From JBCCIM01 sp965263205 (GTDB taxonomy: Bacteria > Bacteroidota > Rhodothermia > Rhodothermales > JAHQVL01), in NCBI GenBank assembly GCA_965263205.1, contig CBDHHF010000010.1:1-64000 (forward strand): DNA of 64,000 nucleotides, written 5' to 3'. This document shows, one piece after another, positions 37,157 through 45,799 of this stretch. Every line of letters starts with the position of its first letter. Within the stretch, counting starts at the first letter, position 1. The notes beneath the pieces are model-generated. The model searched no databases. It was not told the origin of the DNA and saw only the letters and a list, made by a program, of their open reading frames with translations. A program made the position numbers and the translations under genes.

Positions 37157-37394
37157 GAAAAGCCAGAGGTGTATAGATGGTTGCCCGCACGATGATGTAT
37201 ACATCTACATGTACATCGCAAAGGGGCGAGCGTCGTTATCAGCGTAAAAAGAACCTTGTACGCAAGATACAGCAAGACGTGCCCTGTGTGTAGATTCGTG
37301 TCTGGTGTGTAATAGATGCGGTCCTGTTTGAAACCCACTAGTAGAGCGTTGGTACAGAGCGTTCTGATCATCCACCAAAATACGTTTGAACGAT

Positions 37395-37808
37395 ATGCCG
37401 CTCGTTTATGTAACGCGTAAAGCACACTTTAATGCAGCACACCGTTTACACAATCCGGAGAAGTCGGATGAATGGAATCGGGAGATGTTTGGCAAATGCA
37501 ATAATGCCAACTGGCATGGCCATAACTACCACCTCGAAGTTACCGTTGCGGGTGAACCAGACCCGGAAACTGGGTACGTCATAGACCTCGGGTTACTCAA
37601 GAAGGTGATGAATGAGCGCGTGGTTGATGTGTGTGACCACGCCAACCTGAACCTCGATGTTGCGTTTATGCGAGGTATTATGCCATCTACCGAGAACTTT
37701 GTAGTGGCAATTTGGAAGCAGTTGGAGGATGCCCTGCCTTCAGGGAAGCTCCATTGTATACGGCTCTATGAGACGGAGCGTAACATGGCAGAATACCGCG
37801 GCGAATGA
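37395..37808 (+). CDS. 6-pyruvoyl-tetrahydropterin synthase (PTPS), not QueD-type
   Basis: 137 aa from the ATG at 37395. The zinc site is His16 (FNAAH), His41 and His43 in CNNANWHGHNY, with the catalytic Cys35. The Cys-x5-HGH spacing and the FGKCNN context are those of eukaryote-like PTPS that makes 6-pyruvoyl-tetrahydropterin, whereas QueD has Cys-x3-HGH. Asp/His of DHANLN and Glu of ETERN complete the site. It is followed by GTP cyclohydrolase I and a sepiapterin-reductase-like SDR. A TAnnTTTG-like box (TACGTTTG, 37381-37388) is so close to the ATG that a leaderless start is possible. It lacks a proper -33 partner, so this is speculative. Confidence 0.88.
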   Translation: MPLVYVTRKAHFNAAHRLHNPEKSDEWNREMFGKCNNANWHGHNYHLEVTVAGEPDPETGYVIDLGLLKKVMNERVVDVCDHANLNLDVAFMRGIMPSTENFVVAIWKQLEDALPSGKLHCIRLYETERNMAEYRGE

Positions 37809-37860
37809 ACCTGTCGTGGCGTGAGGGATAGTACTCTTTAGAATAAAACGAATGAAATAG

Positions 37861-38481
37861 ATGGCGATAACGAAACGTGGCGAAGAGGAATTCTTGTATA
37901 GGCGTGAAGATCATTACAAAGAAGAGGTAACGGATAGCCTCGCCGGTCAGGTCAAAAAAATGATTACAGACCTTGGCGAAGACGTTGAGCGAGAGGGATT
38001 GCTCAAAACGCCAGAGCGGGTAGCAAAAGCCTATCAATTCCTTACGCATGGATATCAGATGGATCCTGATGCCGTGTTGCGTAAGGCGTTGTTCGAAGAA
38101 GACTATAGCGAAATGATTGTGGTGAAAGATATTGAGCTCTATTCGCTGTGTGAGCATCACATGTTGCCTTTTTTTGGGAAAGCACATGTTGCCTATATTC
38201 CGAACGGTAAAATTGTAGGATTAAGTAAAATCCCTCGTGTTGTAGATGTATTTGCGCGCCGGCTCCAGGTGCAGGAACGGTTAACCCTGCAGATACGCGA
38301 AGCAATTGATCGGGTGCTCGAACCGTTGGGGGTTGCTGTGGTCATCGAAGCGCAGCATTTTTGCATGATGATGCGTGGCGCAGAGAAGCAGAACTCGTCT
38401 ACAACAACAAGTTGTGTCAGTGGCGAATTCCGCAAGGAAGCAACCCGTTTCGAATTTTTGCGATTGATAGGAGCAAGGTGA
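37861..38481 (+). CDS. folE: GTP cyclohydrolase I
   Basis: 206 aa. Converts GTP to 7,8-dihydroneopterin triphosphate. Zinc ligands are visible (SLCEHHMLPFFG, then QHFCMMMRG), and IPRVVDVFARRLQVQERLT is the family signature. The N-terminal ~20 residues are an extension. It lies between the PTPS gene (52 bp) and the SDR (1 bp), so it is best read as the first enzyme of a biopterin route, although it could equally feed folate. Confidence 0.95.
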   Translation: MAITKRGEEEFLYRREDHYKEEVTDSLAGQVKKMITDLGEDVEREGLLKTPERVAKAYQFLTHGYQMDPDAVLRKALFEEDYSEMIVVKDIELYSLCEHHMLPFFGKAHVAYIPNGKIVGLSKIPRVVDVFARRLQVQERLTLQIREAIDRVLEPLGVAVVIEAQHFCMMMRGAEKQNSSTTTSCVSGEFRKEATRFEFLRLIGAR

Positions 38482-38482
38482 T

Positions 38483-39184
38483 ATGTCAGTAATTGTTGTA
38501 ACCGGTGCAAGCCAGGGTATTGGCCGCGCCATTGCCGAGGCGTTTGCTCGGGAGCCAGAAGCGCATATTGCGCTTGTTGCGCGAAATCAAGAAAAGCTGG
38601 CAGCGGTTGCCAAGGCGTGTGAAGCGCTGGGGGCGTCAGCGTCGATTTTTCCGTGTGATGTAACCGATGAAGCTGCAGTTGCCGGCATGGCGCAAGGTGT
38701 GCTCGATACGTTGGGCGTGCCCGATGTGTTGATTAACAACGCCGGCGTCTTTCAGCCCGGCTCCTTGCTGGAAACAACCCTGGCCTCTTTTCGCCAACAG
38801 ATAGATGTAAATCTGATAAGCGCGTTCAGCGTCACGCAGCAATTTCTGCAATCGATGTTGGATAGAAACAGTGGTGCCATCTTCTACATGGCATCTGTGG
38901 CTGCACTCAAGGCGTATCCGGGTGGTGCTGCCTATTGCGCAGCAAAACACGGACTGCTTGGGCTCGCCCGAAGCGTGCGCGAAGAAACCCGAGACACAGG
39001 GATCCGCGTCACTACCCTATTGCCGGGTGCTACATTGACGCCTAGCTGGGATGGGGTTGAGTTGCCGGAAGAGCGGTTTATGCCGGCTGAGGACATCGCC
39101 AAAGCAGTACGCGATGTCTACCACATGTCAGCTCGTACCGTGGTAGAAGAGATGGTCCTCCGTCCGCAGCAGGGCGATATCTAA
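38483..39184 (+). CDS. SDR, sepiapterin reductase-like
   Basis: 233-aa short-chain dehydrogenase. Cofactor loop TGASQGIGRA, NNAG, catalytic Ser in MASVAAL and Tyr-x3-Lys in YCAAKH. The C-terminal run RTVVEEMVLRPQQGDI strongly resembles, from memory, that of the Chlorobium tepidum sepiapterin reductase, which makes a tetrahydrobiopterin. With folE (1 bp upstream, Shine-Dalgarno AGGAG inside its end) and PTPS this completes GTP to tetrahydrobiopterin. The same fold could instead act on FabG-type substrates, but the context argues against this. Confidence 0.8.
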   Translation: MSVIVVTGASQGIGRAIAEAFAREPEAHIALVARNQEKLAAVAKACEALGASASIFPCDVTDEAAVAGMAQGVLDTLGVPDVLINNAGVFQPGSLLETTLASFRQQIDVNLISAFSVTQQFLQSMLDRNSGAIFYMASVAALKAYPGGAAYCAAKHGLLGLARSVREETRDTGIRVTTLLPGATLTPSWDGVELPEERFMPAEDIAKAVRDVYHMSARTVVEEMVLRPQQGDI

Positions 39185-39188
39185 CACA

Positions 39189-39398
39189 CTATTGCCGCAC
39201 CTCAAATCCGAGGTCTTCCACCACTGTGGCTAACTGTGATGGCGTTACTTGCGCTTCGTCGTACTGTACTTCAGCTTTGCCAATTTCCACGTGGTCTACG
39301 GCAACGCCGGCAGTTGCTTCGAGGGCTTTTTTTACGGAAGCAACGCAGTGGCCGCAGCTCATCCCTTCTATGTGCAGGGTTTCTTGTTTGGTTGTCAT
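39189..39398 (-). CDS. copZ: Heavy-metal-associated domain copper chaperone
   Basis: 69 aa from the ATG at 39398. One HMA fold with the copper-binding GMSCGHC and the beta-strand AEVQYDEAQVTPSQLATVVEDLG. It lies 12 bp after the copA stop on the same strand, so it is expressed with the pump and likely delivers Cu(I) to it. Confidence 0.93.
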   Translation of the reverse strand: MTTKQETLHIEGMSCGHCVASVKKALEATAGVAVDHVEIGKAEVQYDEAQVTPSQLATVVEDLGFEVRQ

Positions 39399-39410
39399 GT
39401 CTTTTAACAA

Positions 39411-41959
39411 TTAGCGTTTGGGTTGCCAGCGGCGGAGCCGCAAGCTGTTGGTAATGACAGAGACGCTTGAAAAAGCCATCGCCGCCGAGGCAATCATCGG
39501 ATTGAGCGTGATACCCCAGACGGGGAAGAGCACGCCGGCTGCGATGGGAATGCCGATAACGTTGTAAATAAAAGCAAAAAACAGGTTCTGCTTGATGGTC
39601 CGCATGGCGCGTTTGGCAATCGAAATAGCCTGCGAAACCGCTGTGAGATCGTCTCGCATGAGCGTAATATCGCTCGTTTCAATGGCAACGTCGGTGCCGG
39701 CGCCAATGGCAATGCCGAGGTCGGCTGTTGCAAGTGCGGGGGCATCGTTGATGCCATCACCCACCATGGCGACAACCTGGCCGTTTGCTTGCATGCCGGC
39801 TACCTGTGCGGCTTTCTCCGCCGGCTTCACTCCGGCATATACTTCTTCGATACCCGCGTCTTTTGCGATGGCTCGTGCGGTTGTTTCCTGATCACCTGTG
39901 AGCATTGCCACAGCAATACCCTGCTTGCCAATCGCTGCAATGGCGTCGCGCGTAGTGGTGCGTAACGTATCAACAATCGACATAACCCCAACCACGGTGT
40001 GATTCAGGGCAATCAGGATGGCTGTATGTCCGGCTGCCTGGGCATCAACATAAGCAGATTGCCATCCGTTTTCTGGAATGTGTTGTGCGTTGATGTAGCT
40101 CGCATTGCCAATATGGATAACCGTGCTATCAACGGTGGCCTCAACACCCGAACCGGTTACGCTGTTAAACGCAGTCACCGGCAGTAACTCGATGGCTGAT
40201 GCCTGCGCGTGGGCAACCACTGCCTCTGCAAGCGGATGCTCGGAGCGTTGTTCTGCAGACGCAGCAAGCTGGATAACCCGCTCGGGCGCTACATCTGTCG
40301 TGACAGGTGTATACGCGACGACTTGCGGCTTACCCGCTGTGAGGGTGCCTGTTTTGTCGAGCACAATTTTGGAGATCTGCGGCAGGCGTTCGAGGGTGTC
40401 ACCACCTTTTATCAGAATCCCGTGTTCAGCCGCTTTGCCTGTAGCAACCATAACAGCTGTAGGTGTCGCAAGCCCCAGGGCACAGGGACATGCTATAATG
40501 AGCACGGATACAAAGGCAACCAGGGAGAGGGCAAGGGAACTGGTAAAGAAATACCACGCGGCAAAGGTGAGGATGGCAATCACCAGGACCGTCGGCACAA
40601 AGACGCCGGCCACCACATCTGCAAGTTTTTGAATCGGTGCTTTGCGACCCTGTGCATCTTTGACAAGGCGAACAATCTGTTGTAGTGTGGTCGCCTGACC
40701 CACGCGTTGGACGTCAAAGACAAACGCACCGGTTTTGTTGAGCGTGCCACCTACCACTGTATCGCCCGTTAATTTATCAACCGGGACGGGTTCTCCTGTG
40801 ATCATACTCTCGTCGACCGCAGAGGCACCATCGACAATCGTTCCGTCTAACGGGATGTGCTCGCCCGGGCGCACGAGTACCCGCATACCAACGGTAATCT
40901 GCGCAAGAGGCATTGTTGTTTGGGTGTCGCCATCCACAACCACAGCAGTGGGGGCTGAAGCGCTAAAAGTTGAGCGAGCGAAGCGTTGGTTTTTTGTTTT
41001 GCCCTGGCTTCCAGGAGCCGGCCGAGTAGCACGAGCGTGATAATTACGGCCGCGGCTTCGAAATACACATCGGGGTGCCGGCCGGTCTCTGCCATGAACT
41101 GGGCTGGCCAGAAGGTTGTGGCTGTGCTGTAAGCGTATGCTGCTCCCACACCGAGCGCTATCAGGGAGTTCATGTCTGCCGCCCGGTAGCGTAGTAACCG
41201 AAATGCACTCGCGAAAAATGGCCAGCCCGCCCATAAAACAACCGGGGTAGTAAGGGCAAACATCCAGTAATTGACACCAGTAAACGTGATCGCTTCGTGT
41301 GACATCGAAATCACTACCACCGGCAAGCTCAGCAGCGCGGCTATGATAAACCTGTTACGGAGACGGACATAGTGTGAGGTGCCCGCTGCTTCTTCTGCGG
41401 CATCTGGCGACACATCACCCTTTAGACTGGTCAGGCCCTGTGCTGCGAGCTTTCGGTTGATTTCCTCAACTGGGAATAACTCGGCAATGTGGGTAACGGT
41501 AACCTCTTTGCCTTCAGGTTGGTTCGTTAGTGTAATATCGAGCAGACCAGGTATATCGCCCAGGGCTGCGCGGAGGCGTTCGAGTGAAACGGCGTCGGCA
41601 GTGAGGGGCAGGACCGAAACGGTTTGCGGGATGGAAAACCCGGTTCGCTCTACCGTTTGGATGAGGTCTTTGATACTCGCTTGCTGGCCGTCGTAAGCGA
41701 CGCGTGCCTGATTGTTGGCAAGGTTGACTTGGGCGAGGGAAACGTCGGAGCGCTTCGCGAGCTGTTTTTCGATACGGACAGCACAGGCGGCACACTCCAT
41801 GCCGGCAACAGGCAGCAAAACTTCAGTTTGTGCTGTGCTATGCTGTGTAGCACTATGTGGTGTAGCACTATGCTGTGTTGCGCTACTCTGTGTTGCGCTA
41901 CTTTGAGCAGTGTCTTGGGGTACAGCGTCGTTGGCAGACGCTTCGTTATGCGTACGCAT
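39411..41959 (-). pseudogene. copA: Copper-exporting P1B-type ATPase, split by one-base deletion
   Basis: ~850 aa once the frame is restored. From 41959: a low-complexity N-terminus of five 5-residue repeats, an HMA domain (GMECAAC), a second HMA-like fold lacking CxxC, then membrane helices including the GRLLEARAKQKTN step. The second frame carries the CPC membrane motif (IIACPCALGLATPT), the phosphorylation site DKTGT, the SEHPLAEAVV motif and GDGINDAP. The join is a run of five G on the + strand (40950-40954). Adding one base gives LALQPPTAVVVDG, a normal actuator-domain entry. This is not the E. coli-type programmed copA shift, which occurs after the first HMA domain. It is more likely a sequencing error than a real break. 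Confidence 0.85.
41831..41905 (-). repeat. Five 15-nt repeats encoding the CopA N-terminus
   Basis: Five head-to-tail 15-nt units on the minus strand encode 5-residue units of the SSATQ/HSATQ/HSATP type. As they are multiples of three, unit loss or gain would change protein length but not frame. Confidence 0.8.
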
Positions 41960-42017
41960 GGTTCAGCGTAAAGTCGGTGGTGTAGTTTCCCTTACGCTGG
42001 ATTTATCGGGAGGTTCG

Positions 42018-42428
42018 TCAGGCTGCGGCTTCGACTTCTTCCGGGATCTCGAGCTCGTCGGTACCAAAGATTTTGTCGAGCTGTTCTTTCAAGGCCTGTT
42101 CGCTGTAAGGCTTGAGCAGGTAGCCGCTGACGCCGGCATTACGGGCCAATTTGACGTCTTCTGTTTTGTTTTTGGAAGAACACATGAGAACAGGGATACT
42201 CTTTACCTCCTCCGATTTTCGAATGCTATTCAGAAATGCATGAATGTCGATACCCGGTTTGAGCCACTCAGCGTCAATAATGATCAGGTCAATGCTTGTC
42301 ATGCGAAGGTGCTGAACAGCTTCAGGTGCGCTGGTAGCAAGCATGATTTCTGAATACCCCAACTCTTCCAGGCGCTCACGCAGAATTCGGGCTACAAAAT
42401 AGGTCTCAACGACGATCAGAATATTCAT
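42018..42428 (-). CDS. Single-domain response regulator (CheY-like)
   Basis: 136 aa. The receiver fold has phospho-acceptor Asp52 (LIIIDAEW) and Lys106 (LLKPYSE), but the N-terminal acidic pair that binds magnesium is reduced to a single Glu8 (VVETYF instead of VDDE), so phosphorylation may be altered. It has no output domain, and an acidic tail EIPEEVEAAA. It stands alone between copA and mscS. Partners unknown. Confidence 0.87.
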   Translation of the reverse strand: MNILIVVETYFVARILRERLEELGYSEIMLATSAPEAVQHLRMTSIDLIIIDAEWLKPGIDIHAFLNSIRKSEEVKSIPVLMCSSKNKTEDVKLARNAGVSGYLLKPYSEQALKEQLDKIFGTDELEIPEEVEAAA

Positions 42429-42684
42429 GAGCGAAGTAGCAGAAAGATGGAAGTAACGGGTAGGGAGGGTGGTGATGCTGAATGCATCGACCAGATTGGC
42501 GAAATCTTAAATCTGACTACAAGTTTAAAAATAATTTTCATATTGTCGCAAAATCAGACAGTCGCAGTACGTATTTTCCCATTTCAGGGCGTTTGTAGTG
42601 TTTTGGCATCCTGTGGTACACAATTTGGACACATCTTTTACACCCGCCTCTGGCACAATTAATCACCTAAATTAAATTTCTAGC

Positions 42685-43506
42685 ATGGACTGGCTTACAC
42701 CTGAGAATATCACGTTGCTCGTACAAGATTACCTGATCCCCGCAGTAACAGCGTTGTTGCTGTTGTTTGTGGTCTTTATCGCGGCTGGATGGGCCAAGCG
42801 GATTGTTAAGAAGGGACTTGAGCGTGCAAACGTAGACATCACCCTTACGAAGTTCTTTTCCAATATGGCACGCTACGCTGTGCTCATTATTGGTGTTATT
42901 GCCGTATTAGCGCGGGTTGGCATTGAAACAGCCAGTTTTGCAGCGATTCTTGCTGCAGCCGGTTTTGCCATTGGTATGGCGTTTCAGGGCACACTATCTA
43001 ATTTCTCTGCCGGCATCATGCTGTTGGTATTCCGTCCCTTTAAAGTGGGCGACCTGGTTACCGTTGGTGGCGAAACAGGTGTGGTAGACGAAATTGAGCT
43101 CTTCACGACAAACCTCAACACACCCGATAACCGTCGTATTATTGTACCCAACAGCTCTGTTTTTGGCGCAACGATTGAAAACATGACATTCCACGATACG
43201 CGTCGTGTTGATGTGGCGGTGGGTACAGATTATGGCGCTGATCTGGATGAAACGCGGAAAGTGATTGAAGCGGCCTGCGCTGGCGTAAAAGGCCGGCTCC
43301 CCGATCTGGGTGTAGAAGCCTACCTGGTGAGTCTGGGCGGTTCGTCAATCGACTGGGAAGCACGCGTATGGTGCAAGTCCGCCGACTACCTCGCTGTAAA
43401 AGACGAATTGACGGAAGCTGTTAAGAACGGACTGGATGCTGCAAACATCAACATTCCGTTCCCACAAACCGACATCCACATCGATGGAACGGTGGTCAGT
43501 GGCTAA
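42685..43506 (+). CDS. mscS: Small-conductance mechanosensitive channel
   Basis: 273 aa. Three N-terminal membrane helices; TM3 carries the Gly/Ala pore pattern AAAGFAIGMAFQGTLSNFSAG. The beta domain follows (FRPFKVGDLVTVGGETGVVDE) and the C-terminal mixed domain includes NRRIIVPNSSVFG. Length and architecture match MscS. It opens on osmotic down-shock. A strong terminator follows the gene. Confidence 0.94.
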   Translation: MDWLTPENITLLVQDYLIPAVTALLLLFVVFIAAGWAKRIVKKGLERANVDITLTKFFSNMARYAVLIIGVIAVLARVGIETASFAAILAAAGFAIGMAFQGTLSNFSAGIMLLVFRPFKVGDLVTVGGETGVVDEIELFTTNLNTPDNRRIIVPNSSVFGATIENMTFHDTRRVDVAVGTDYGADLDETRKVIEAACAGVKGRLPDLGVEAYLVSLGGSSIDWEARVWCKSADYLAVKDELTEAVKNGLDAANINIPFPQTDIHIDGTVVSG

Positions 43507-43552
43507 AGCGATATTATTTTGATATTGCGCTGGTAGCTTAACCAGCACCCTG

Positions 43553-43593
43553 AGCCGGATGCATGCTTTGAAAGGTGTGCATCCGGCTTTTTT
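43553..43593 (+). terminator. Terminator after mscS
   Basis: AGCCGGATGCA (43553-43563) pairs perfectly with TGCATCCGGCT (43578-43588), followed by TTTTT. 47 bp past the mscS stop. Confidence 0.85.
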
Positions 43594-43903
43594 ATGGGGT
43601 AATACAGGGGCTTTGTCCCAAATTTGTGTTCAATTATTAACGACAGCGTCGTCAAAATAGGAAAGATATATAGCGATACGTTTATCTAAGTCGCTAGAAA
43701 ACAATATGGTACGATATCTGCATTACCGTTGTCACAAGCTTCCCACAGTCCTTTGATGGACGAACATCAATTATTTTTTGCTGATATACCGGTTGGCCGT
43801 TTGTGATGTACGTGCCAGTTGATACGGTTGTCAATCCCCTGGACAAGGATTGCGAAATGCGCTAAAAAGCCCAATTTCGATTCAGCTTTTATGCGAGGAT
43901 CCC
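43594..43903. other. Intergenic region; no gene seen
   Basis: 310 bp before a small membrane-protein gene. A/T-rich around 43660-43700 (AAAGATATATAGCG), possibly a promoter. No repeats. Confidence 0.3.
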
Positions 43904-44140
43904 ATGATATATTTAACAGGACAACTCATTTTCTTTTTGGCAGTAACCGCTTTTCTCGGCTTTATCGTTGGGTGGTTATTGCGTGGCGCCATGTTGCCAT
44001 TATCCATGTTCGAGCATGGTGAATACACAACGTATACGATACCTGAACAGGCGCCCGAGCACGCAACGTACGAGTTTGTTAGAACGCCGCGTCAGCCAAA
44101 GCGTGTATTTTCAGAAGTAGAGCAGCCGGCTGAATCATGA
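43904..44140 (+). CDS. Small single-pass membrane protein
   Basis: 78 aa from the ATG at 43904, which has a GAGGAT Shine-Dalgarno-like element 4 bp upstream. One hydrophobic helix (LIFFLAVTAFLGFIVGWLL), a short loop and a polar C-terminal tail. The helix begins near the N-terminus. I do not recognise it. It is followed by a terminator shared with the opposite sigma-54 regulator gene. Confidence 0.65.
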   Translation: MIYLTGQLIFFLAVTAFLGFIVGWLLRGAMLPLSMFEHGEYTTYTIPEQAPEHATYEFVRTPRQPKRVFSEVEQPAES

Positions 44141-44191
44141 TACGATAACCGAGCTATTGCGTGCACACGAGCACGTGCTAGTGTAAAAACC

Positions 44192-44226
44192 AAAAGGGAT
44201 GTACAATTGCTGTACATCCCTTTTTT
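44192..44226. terminator. Bidirectional terminator
   Basis: AAAAGGGATGTACA pairs perfectly with TGTACATCCCTTTT around loop ATTGC, with T- or A-runs on both sides. It lies between a + strand gene ending at 44140 and the minus-strand regulator ending at 44249. Confidence 0.9.
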
Positions 44227-44248
44227 AATGTGGTATAGATCGTGGAAA

Positions 44249-45727
44249 TCAAGACTCAAGCTCGATGCCTTCTTGCTTGTACTTCTCCAGTAACCGGTAA
44301 ATGGTTGAGCGTGTGACACCAAGCCGCAACGAGGTTTGATCTACGTTACCTTTGCATATCTTGTAAGCCTGCAAAACAGCCATGCGTTTCAGGTCTTCAA
44401 GCGGCAGAATATCTTTGGGATCCATGGCCGCGTTGATCGCGCCAACAGGATTTGAAGCCCCTGAGCTTCCATTATTACCACCACTTGTCATCGCTACATC
44501 CGAAGTGGTTACAGCTGGATGTAGTGAGCCTGTCGCCGGCCGTTTGGTCAAGAGGATCGCATCAAGCATCAAATCATCCGGAATAATCTCATCTGTGTCT
44601 GAGATAAGAAGCGCGCGCTCAATGGCGTTCTTCAATTGCCGTACATTACCCGGCCAGGAGTACTCGAGAATTTTCCTGCGACTGGCTGCTGAGAATTCCC
44701 TTGGCTGTACGTCCTTGTGCCGTTTCAGGAAGTCGTTGCGGAAGAAGGTAGCCAGGAGGAGGGTGTCCTGATCGCGTTCACGCAACGGGGGAAGGTTGAT
44801 AGGGAATTGGAAAAGCCGGTAGTAGAGGTCCTCTCTGAACTTACCATCATGAATCATCGAAACGATGTCTCGATTGGTTGCGCAAACTACGCGCACGTCT
44901 ACTCGTATCGTTTCGTTGCTCCCTACGCGCTGTACTTCCTGGTTTTGCAGTACACGAAGTAGTTTGGCCTGTAAATCGAGGTTGAGTTCACCAATTTCAT
45001 CCAGAAAAATAGTACCCTGGTTGGCTTGTTCAAACTTACCCGTTTTTCGCGTGTATGCACCGGTAAATGAACCTTTCTCGTGCCCAAAGAATTCGCTTTC
45101 CATCAGCTCGCGTGGAATCGCGGCGCAGTTGACGACCACAAAGGCTTGGCGCTTTCTGGATGAGTTGTAGTGGATGGTATGAGCAACCAACTCCTTACCC
45201 GTTCCACTTTCTCCAACAATGGCTACCGACAAATCACCTACCAGCGTTTTGTTGATCAACCTGAAGACTTTCCCCATGCTTGCGCTTTCCCCAATCATGC
45301 CCGGAATGCCGTGCGGTACACGCAATTGTTCGCGCAGGATGTTCACTTCCTGGGTGAGATGGGTGCGCTCCGCAATTTGCTCTGCCAGCCGGTTGATTTT
45401 GACGGTGTCGTCGTGGCCTTTGGTGATATAATCGTATGCACCCAGTTTCAGCGCTTCCAGCGCGACACTGACAACAGATTGGGAGGATACTACGATGACA
45501 GGCAACTTTGGTGCTGCCAATTTGATCTGGCGTAGCGTTTCGAGTCCACCCTGCCCGGGCATGACGAGGTCCAGGAGCACCAGATGTGGTTGTTGATCAA
45601 GGCAATCAACTACATCTTCACCTTTGTTGAAGGTTTTGATATCTACCTGTTCAATTTTGCGGAGCTGAAACTGCAACAGCGCGCTGTACTCTGGATCGTC
45701 GTCTACAATGAAGATGCGAAATGACAT
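44249..45727 (-). CDS. Sigma-54-dependent response regulator (NtrC family)
   Basis: 492 aa in three parts: receiver (1-120; DDD near residue 9, phospho-acceptor Asp53 in VLLDLVMPGQG), AAA+ sigma-54 activator (about 140-375; Walker A GESGTGKE, loop GSFTGAYTRKTG, Walker B TIFLDEIGEL) and a Fis-type helix-turn-helix (VDQTSLRLGVTRSTIYRLL). The canonical GAFTGA reads GSFTGA, which some active members also have. It starts 72 bp after the histidine kinase stop on the same strand, so they are probably a cognate pair. Upstream of both is a Ras-like GTPase gene. Confidence 0.93.
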   Translation of the reverse strand: MSFRIFIVDDDPEYSALLQFQLRKIEQVDIKTFNKGEDVVDCLDQQPHLVLLDLVMPGQGGLETLRQIKLAAPKLPVIVVSSQSVVSVALEALKLGAYDYITKGHDDTVKINRLAEQIAERTHLTQEVNILREQLRVPHGIPGMIGESASMGKVFRLINKTLVGDLSVAIVGESGTGKELVAHTIHYNSSRKRQAFVVVNCAAIPRELMESEFFGHEKGSFTGAYTRKTGKFEQANQGTIFLDEIGELNLDLQAKLLRVLQNQEVQRVGSNETIRVDVRVVCATNRDIVSMIHDGKFREDLYYRLFQFPINLPPLRERDQDTLLLATFFRNDFLKRHKDVQPREFSAASRRKILEYSWPGNVRQLKNAIERALLISDTDEIIPDDLMLDAILLTKRPATGSLHPAVTTSDVAMTSGGNNGSSGASNPVGAINAAMDPKDILPLEDLKRMAVLQAYKICKGNVDQTSLRLGVTRSTIYRLLEKYKQEGIELES

Positions 45728-45799
45728 GTGTGGCTCTTTTATAGGTACTGTAAAATTTGTCGGGGCAGTGATTTACCCTGGTGCGGTAAGCACATCGAA

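Noticed and set aside
39411..41959. Programmed -1 frameshift in copA as in E. coli
   Set aside because: The shift lies in the actuator entry after the membrane helices, not after the first HMA domain, and a separate copZ exists. A one-base loss in a G5 run is simpler.
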